Below, one piece after another: positions 62,090 through 64,000 of a DNA stretch of 64,000 nt. How positions within the stretch are numbered: the stretch's first letter is position 1; each line of letters starts with the position of its first letter. The DNA comes from Paenirhodobacter hankyongi (GTDB lineage Bacteria > Pseudomonadota > Alphaproteobacteria > Rhodobacterales > Rhodobacteraceae), in assembly GCF_003664585.1 (NCBI RefSeq), contig NZ_RCHI01000016.1, positions 1-64,000 on the forward strand, in the 5' to 3' direction. The notes beneath the pieces were generated by a model. The model did not search any database. It saw only the letters and a program-made list of their open reading frames with translations, and was not told the origin of the DNA. The position numbers and the translations under genes are program-made.

Positions 62090-62529
62090 CCGGCGTCCCC
62101 GCTCCCGAACTCCCGCCCGAGCTGGCCGCGCAATTCGCGCTGGCCGCGGATGGCACCGTGCTGCTGCGGGCGTCGCGGCCGGCGCAGGGCGACGCGGTGA
62201 TCTTTCCGCCGCGGCTCTATGCCGGCGACGGGCTCGACACGACGACCGAAGTGCTGATCCCGGGCGACGGCCGGGTGAATTGCCTGACGCGGGTGCGGGT
62301 GCGCCCGCCCTATGGGCTGCCGCCGGGCTATGTCATCGGCTTCGTCGACCTCGAGGCCGCGCCGCTGCGCCTGTTCGGCCTGTTCGCGCCCGAGGATGCC
62401 GACAGCCTGGCCCCGGGCAGCCGGGTGCGGCTGAGCCTGATGCCGCTTGGCACCGACAATGACGCAACCCCCTGCCTGCGCCCGGTCTTCGTGCCCGCCG
62501 CAGAGCCCCTGACGGAGACCCGGCCATGA
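62086..62529 (+). CDS. DUF35-type OB-fold protein without zinc ribbon
   Basis: A 147-residue protein resembling the OB-fold half of DUF35 proteins, which pair with thiolases: VIFPPRLYAGDG, then GRVNCLTRVRVRPPYGLPPG and YVIGFVDLEAAPLRLFGLF. DUF35 proteins usually carry an N-terminal rubredoxin-like zinc ribbon with four Cys before this part; only two Cys are present here and no CxxC. It overlaps both neighbours by four bases (ligase upstream, thiolase downstream), so it probably forms a complex with the thiolase. DUF35/thiolase complexes are known for substrate channelling. Confidence 0.72.
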   Translation: MTGVPAPELPPELAAQFALAADGTVLLRASRPAQGDAVIFPPRLYAGDGLDTTTEVLIPGDGRVNCLTRVRVRPPYGLPPGYVIGFVDLEAAPLRLFGLFAPEDADSLAPGSRVRLSLMPLGTDNDATPCLRPVFVPAAEPLTETRP

Positions 62530-63659
62530 CCCAGCCCTGGATTGCAGGTTGCGGCCTGACCGCCTTCGGCCGGCACGAGGACACCAGCCTCGAGGCCCTG
62601 GCCGCGCGCGCCGCGCGCGAGGCGCTGCTGCAGGCCGGGCTGCCCCCGCGCCGCATCGGCATGGCCGTCTTCGCCAATGCGCTGGCGGCACGGCTGTCGG
62701 GCAGCCTGACCATGGGGCAGGACGTGCTGGCCCATGTCGGCATCGCCGGCTGCGCGGTGATGAATGTGGAAAACGCCTGCACCTCGGGTTCGACCGCGGT
62801 CCATATCGCCGCGCTGGCGATCCGCGCCGGCGAGGTGGACGCCGCGCTGGTGGTCGGGGCGGAGAAGATGTTCCACCCCGCGCTCGGGCTGATCGATTCC
62901 GGCAAGACGCTCGCCGACACGCTGCTCGGCCGGGTCACGCCGGCGGGATTTGCGCTGCGGGCAAGCCGCCACATGGCGCGCTTCGGCACCACCGCCGACC
63001 AGCTTGCGGCGGTGTCGGTGAAGAACCGGCGCGCGGCCGCGGGCAACCCGCTCGCGATGATGCGCACGCCGCTGACGCTGGCCGAGGTGCTGGCCGCGCC
63101 GCTGGTCGTCGACCCGCTGACGCGGCTGCAATGCTCGCCCGTCGCCGATGGCGCGGCGGCCCTCGTGCTGGTCAGCGAGCGGCTGGCGCGGCAGTGCGGC
63201 GCGCGGGCCCGGCTGCGCGCCACCGTGCTGACCAGCGGGTCCTATGACCCGATGGCGGAGCTGTCGGAATGGGAGACCGACAGCCGCACCGCCCGCCTCG
63301 CGTGGGAGCGCGCGGAGGCGGGCGTCGAGGAGATCTCGGTCGTCGAATGCCATGACGCCTTCTCGATCGCGGAGATCCTGCATTACGAGGGGCTCGGCCT
63401 GTGCCCCGTCGGCGAGGGCGGACGCTATGCCGAACGGCTGCTCGCGGGCGACAGCGCCTGCGTGCCGGTGAACCCCTCGGGCGGGCTCCTGTCGCGCGGC
63501 CATCCGGTCGCCGCGACCGGCATCGCCCAGATCATCGAAGTCACGCGCCATCTGCACCGGCAGGGCGCGCCGGGCCGCCTTGGCCTTGCCCATTGCATGG
63601 GCGGCGACAAGGAGGCCGACACCAAATCCTGCACCATCGCGATCGTCGAAAGCGCCTGA
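62526..63659 (+). CDS. Thiolase (SCP-x/acetyl-CoA acetyltransferase type)
   Basis: A 377-residue thiolase of the SCP-x-like branch. The nucleophilic Cys lies in ENACTSGSTAVHIAAL, a catalytic His in VVECHDAFSIAEI, another in PSGGLLSRGHPVAATG, and the late CMGG replaces the usual CxGxG. This branch often works with a DUF35 OB-fold partner, here the gene upstream. Cleavage of the beta-ketoacyl-CoA from the CoA ligase would finish ketone breakdown. It is followed by an SDR gene after 34 bp. Confidence 0.88.
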   Translation: MTQPWIAGCGLTAFGRHEDTSLEALAARAAREALLQAGLPPRRIGMAVFANALAARLSGSLTMGQDVLAHVGIAGCAVMNVENACTSGSTAVHIAALAIRAGEVDAALVVGAEKMFHPALGLIDSGKTLADTLLGRVTPAGFALRASRHMARFGTTADQLAAVSVKNRRAAAGNPLAMMRTPLTLAEVLAAPLVVDPLTRLQCSPVADGAAALVLVSERLARQCGARARLRATVLTSGSYDPMAELSEWETDSRTARLAWERAEAGVEEISVVECHDAFSIAEILHYEGLGLCPVGEGGRYAERLLAGDSACVPVNPSGGLLSRGHPVAATGIAQIIEVTRHLHRQGAPGRLGLAHCMGGDKEADTKSCTIAIVESA

Positions 63660-63693
63660 GTGCAGGGCAATTTCCAGGGAGGAGACCACGGAA

Positions 63694-64000
63694 ATGACGG
63701 ACAGACAGAGACTTGACGGCAAGGTCGCGCTGATCACCGGCGCGGGCGGGGCGATCGGCGGCGCGGCGGCGCGGCTGATGGCGGCACGCGGCGCGCGGAT
63801 CGTCGGGGTGGACCGCGACCCGGCGGCGCTCGACCGGCTGGCGGAGGCAATCCCCGGCTGCATCACCACCACCGCCGACGTCTCGCGCGAGGAAGATGTC
63901 GGCGCCTATGTGAAGACGGCGGTGGAGGCCGCGGGCCGCATCGACATCTTCTTCAACAATGCCGGGATCGAGGGGCAGTTCCACCCGATCGGCGCCTATC
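63694..64000 (+). CDS. Short-chain dehydrogenase/reductase, N-terminal part
   Basis: The first 102 residues of an SDR; the gene runs off the window. The cofactor motif TGAGGAIG lies at about 15-22, an acidic residue after the second strand (VGVDRDP) suggests NAD rather than NADP, and NNAG lies near 91-94. AGGGAGGAG lies upstream of the ATG. It may oxidise a secondary alcohol to the ketone used by the carboxylase, or act on the beta-keto product; 1-phenylethanol dehydrogenase in the acetophenone pathway is also an SDR. The substrate cannot be told here. Confidence 0.85.
   Translation, partial: MTDRQRLDGKVALITGAGGAIGGAAARLMAARGARIVGVDRDPAALDRLAEAIPGCITTTADVSREEDVGAYVKTAVEAAGRIDIFFNNAGIEGQFHPIGAY

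Noticed and set aside
1-64000. tRNA, rRNA, CRISPR, phage, integrase or insertion sequence
   Set aside because: I looked for cloverleaf ends, regular spaced repeats and transposase or integrase motifs and saw none convincing; a model-based search would be needed to exclude small RNAs.

Overview
The window is about 64 kb of GC-rich DNA (roughly two thirds G+C by eye) that is almost fully coded. Gene style, the short tightly overlapping operons, the many periplasmic-binding-protein transporters and a GC-rich hairpin followed by a CCGAGGTATTT-type tail near 41.85 kb all suggest an alphaproteobacterium of the Rhodobacterales (Paracoccus/Rhodobacter-like). That assignment is inference. I saw no rRNA, tRNA, CRISPR array, insertion sequence or phage gene. 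The content is accessory metabolism: uptake and breakdown of amines, peptides, amides, ketones and phenolics, each block with its own regulator.

Layout. (1) 1-2.4 kb: the end of a thiolase gene, a convergent hairpin, then an unusual five-haem cytochrome c whose C-terminal half resembles TsdA thiosulfate dehydrogenase. (2) 2.7-9.2 kb, minus strand: a ydcSTUV-patD operon (putrescine/4-aminobutyraldehyde type) preceded by a LysR gene. (3) 9.2-11.3 kb: a LysR gene divergent from a cidA/lrgB pair. (4) 11.4-20.5 kb: a proline iminopeptidase gene, a LuxR solo with the Met/Trp substitutions of plant-responsive LuxR proteins, two matching lux-box-like operators, and a divergent Dpp-type peptide ABC transporter ending in an M17 aminopeptidase. 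(5) 20.6-28.8 kb: an amide operon with AmiC and AmiR-like regulators behind a structured leader containing an intrinsic terminator, a second Dpp-type transporter and a formamidase/acetamidase.

(6) 29.3-38.5 kb, minus strand: a long unit from a trimethylamine-dehydrogenase-like flavoenzyme through a PotABCD-type transporter to an amidohydrolase, an M20 deacylase and a small tautomerase. (7) 38.6-46.8 kb, minus strand: GMC oxidoreductase, HpaB-type hydroxylase, flavin monooxygenase, RidA, DUF1028, PuuC-type aldehyde dehydrogenase and LysR. Blocks 6 and 7 share a TTAGG-N5-CCTAA operator in front of four transcription units including the LysR gene, so they probably form one regulon. (8) 47.2-50.4 kb: two AraC regulators flanking a serine hydrolase, with a tandem direct-repeat operator. 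(9) 50.5-64 kb: a Baeyer-Villiger monooxygenase divergent from a TetR gene, then a large operon resembling five-subunit acetophenone carboxylase (two HyuA-type subunits, one HyuB-type, a small zinc protein and an unassigned 271-residue protein), followed by a CoA ligase, an OB-fold protein, a thiolase and the start of an SDR. Together these predict ketone carboxylation, CoA activation and thiolysis.

Starts were moved from the longest open frame to internal codons where a Shine-Dalgarno sequence and family N-termini agreed; those cases are noted in the entries.
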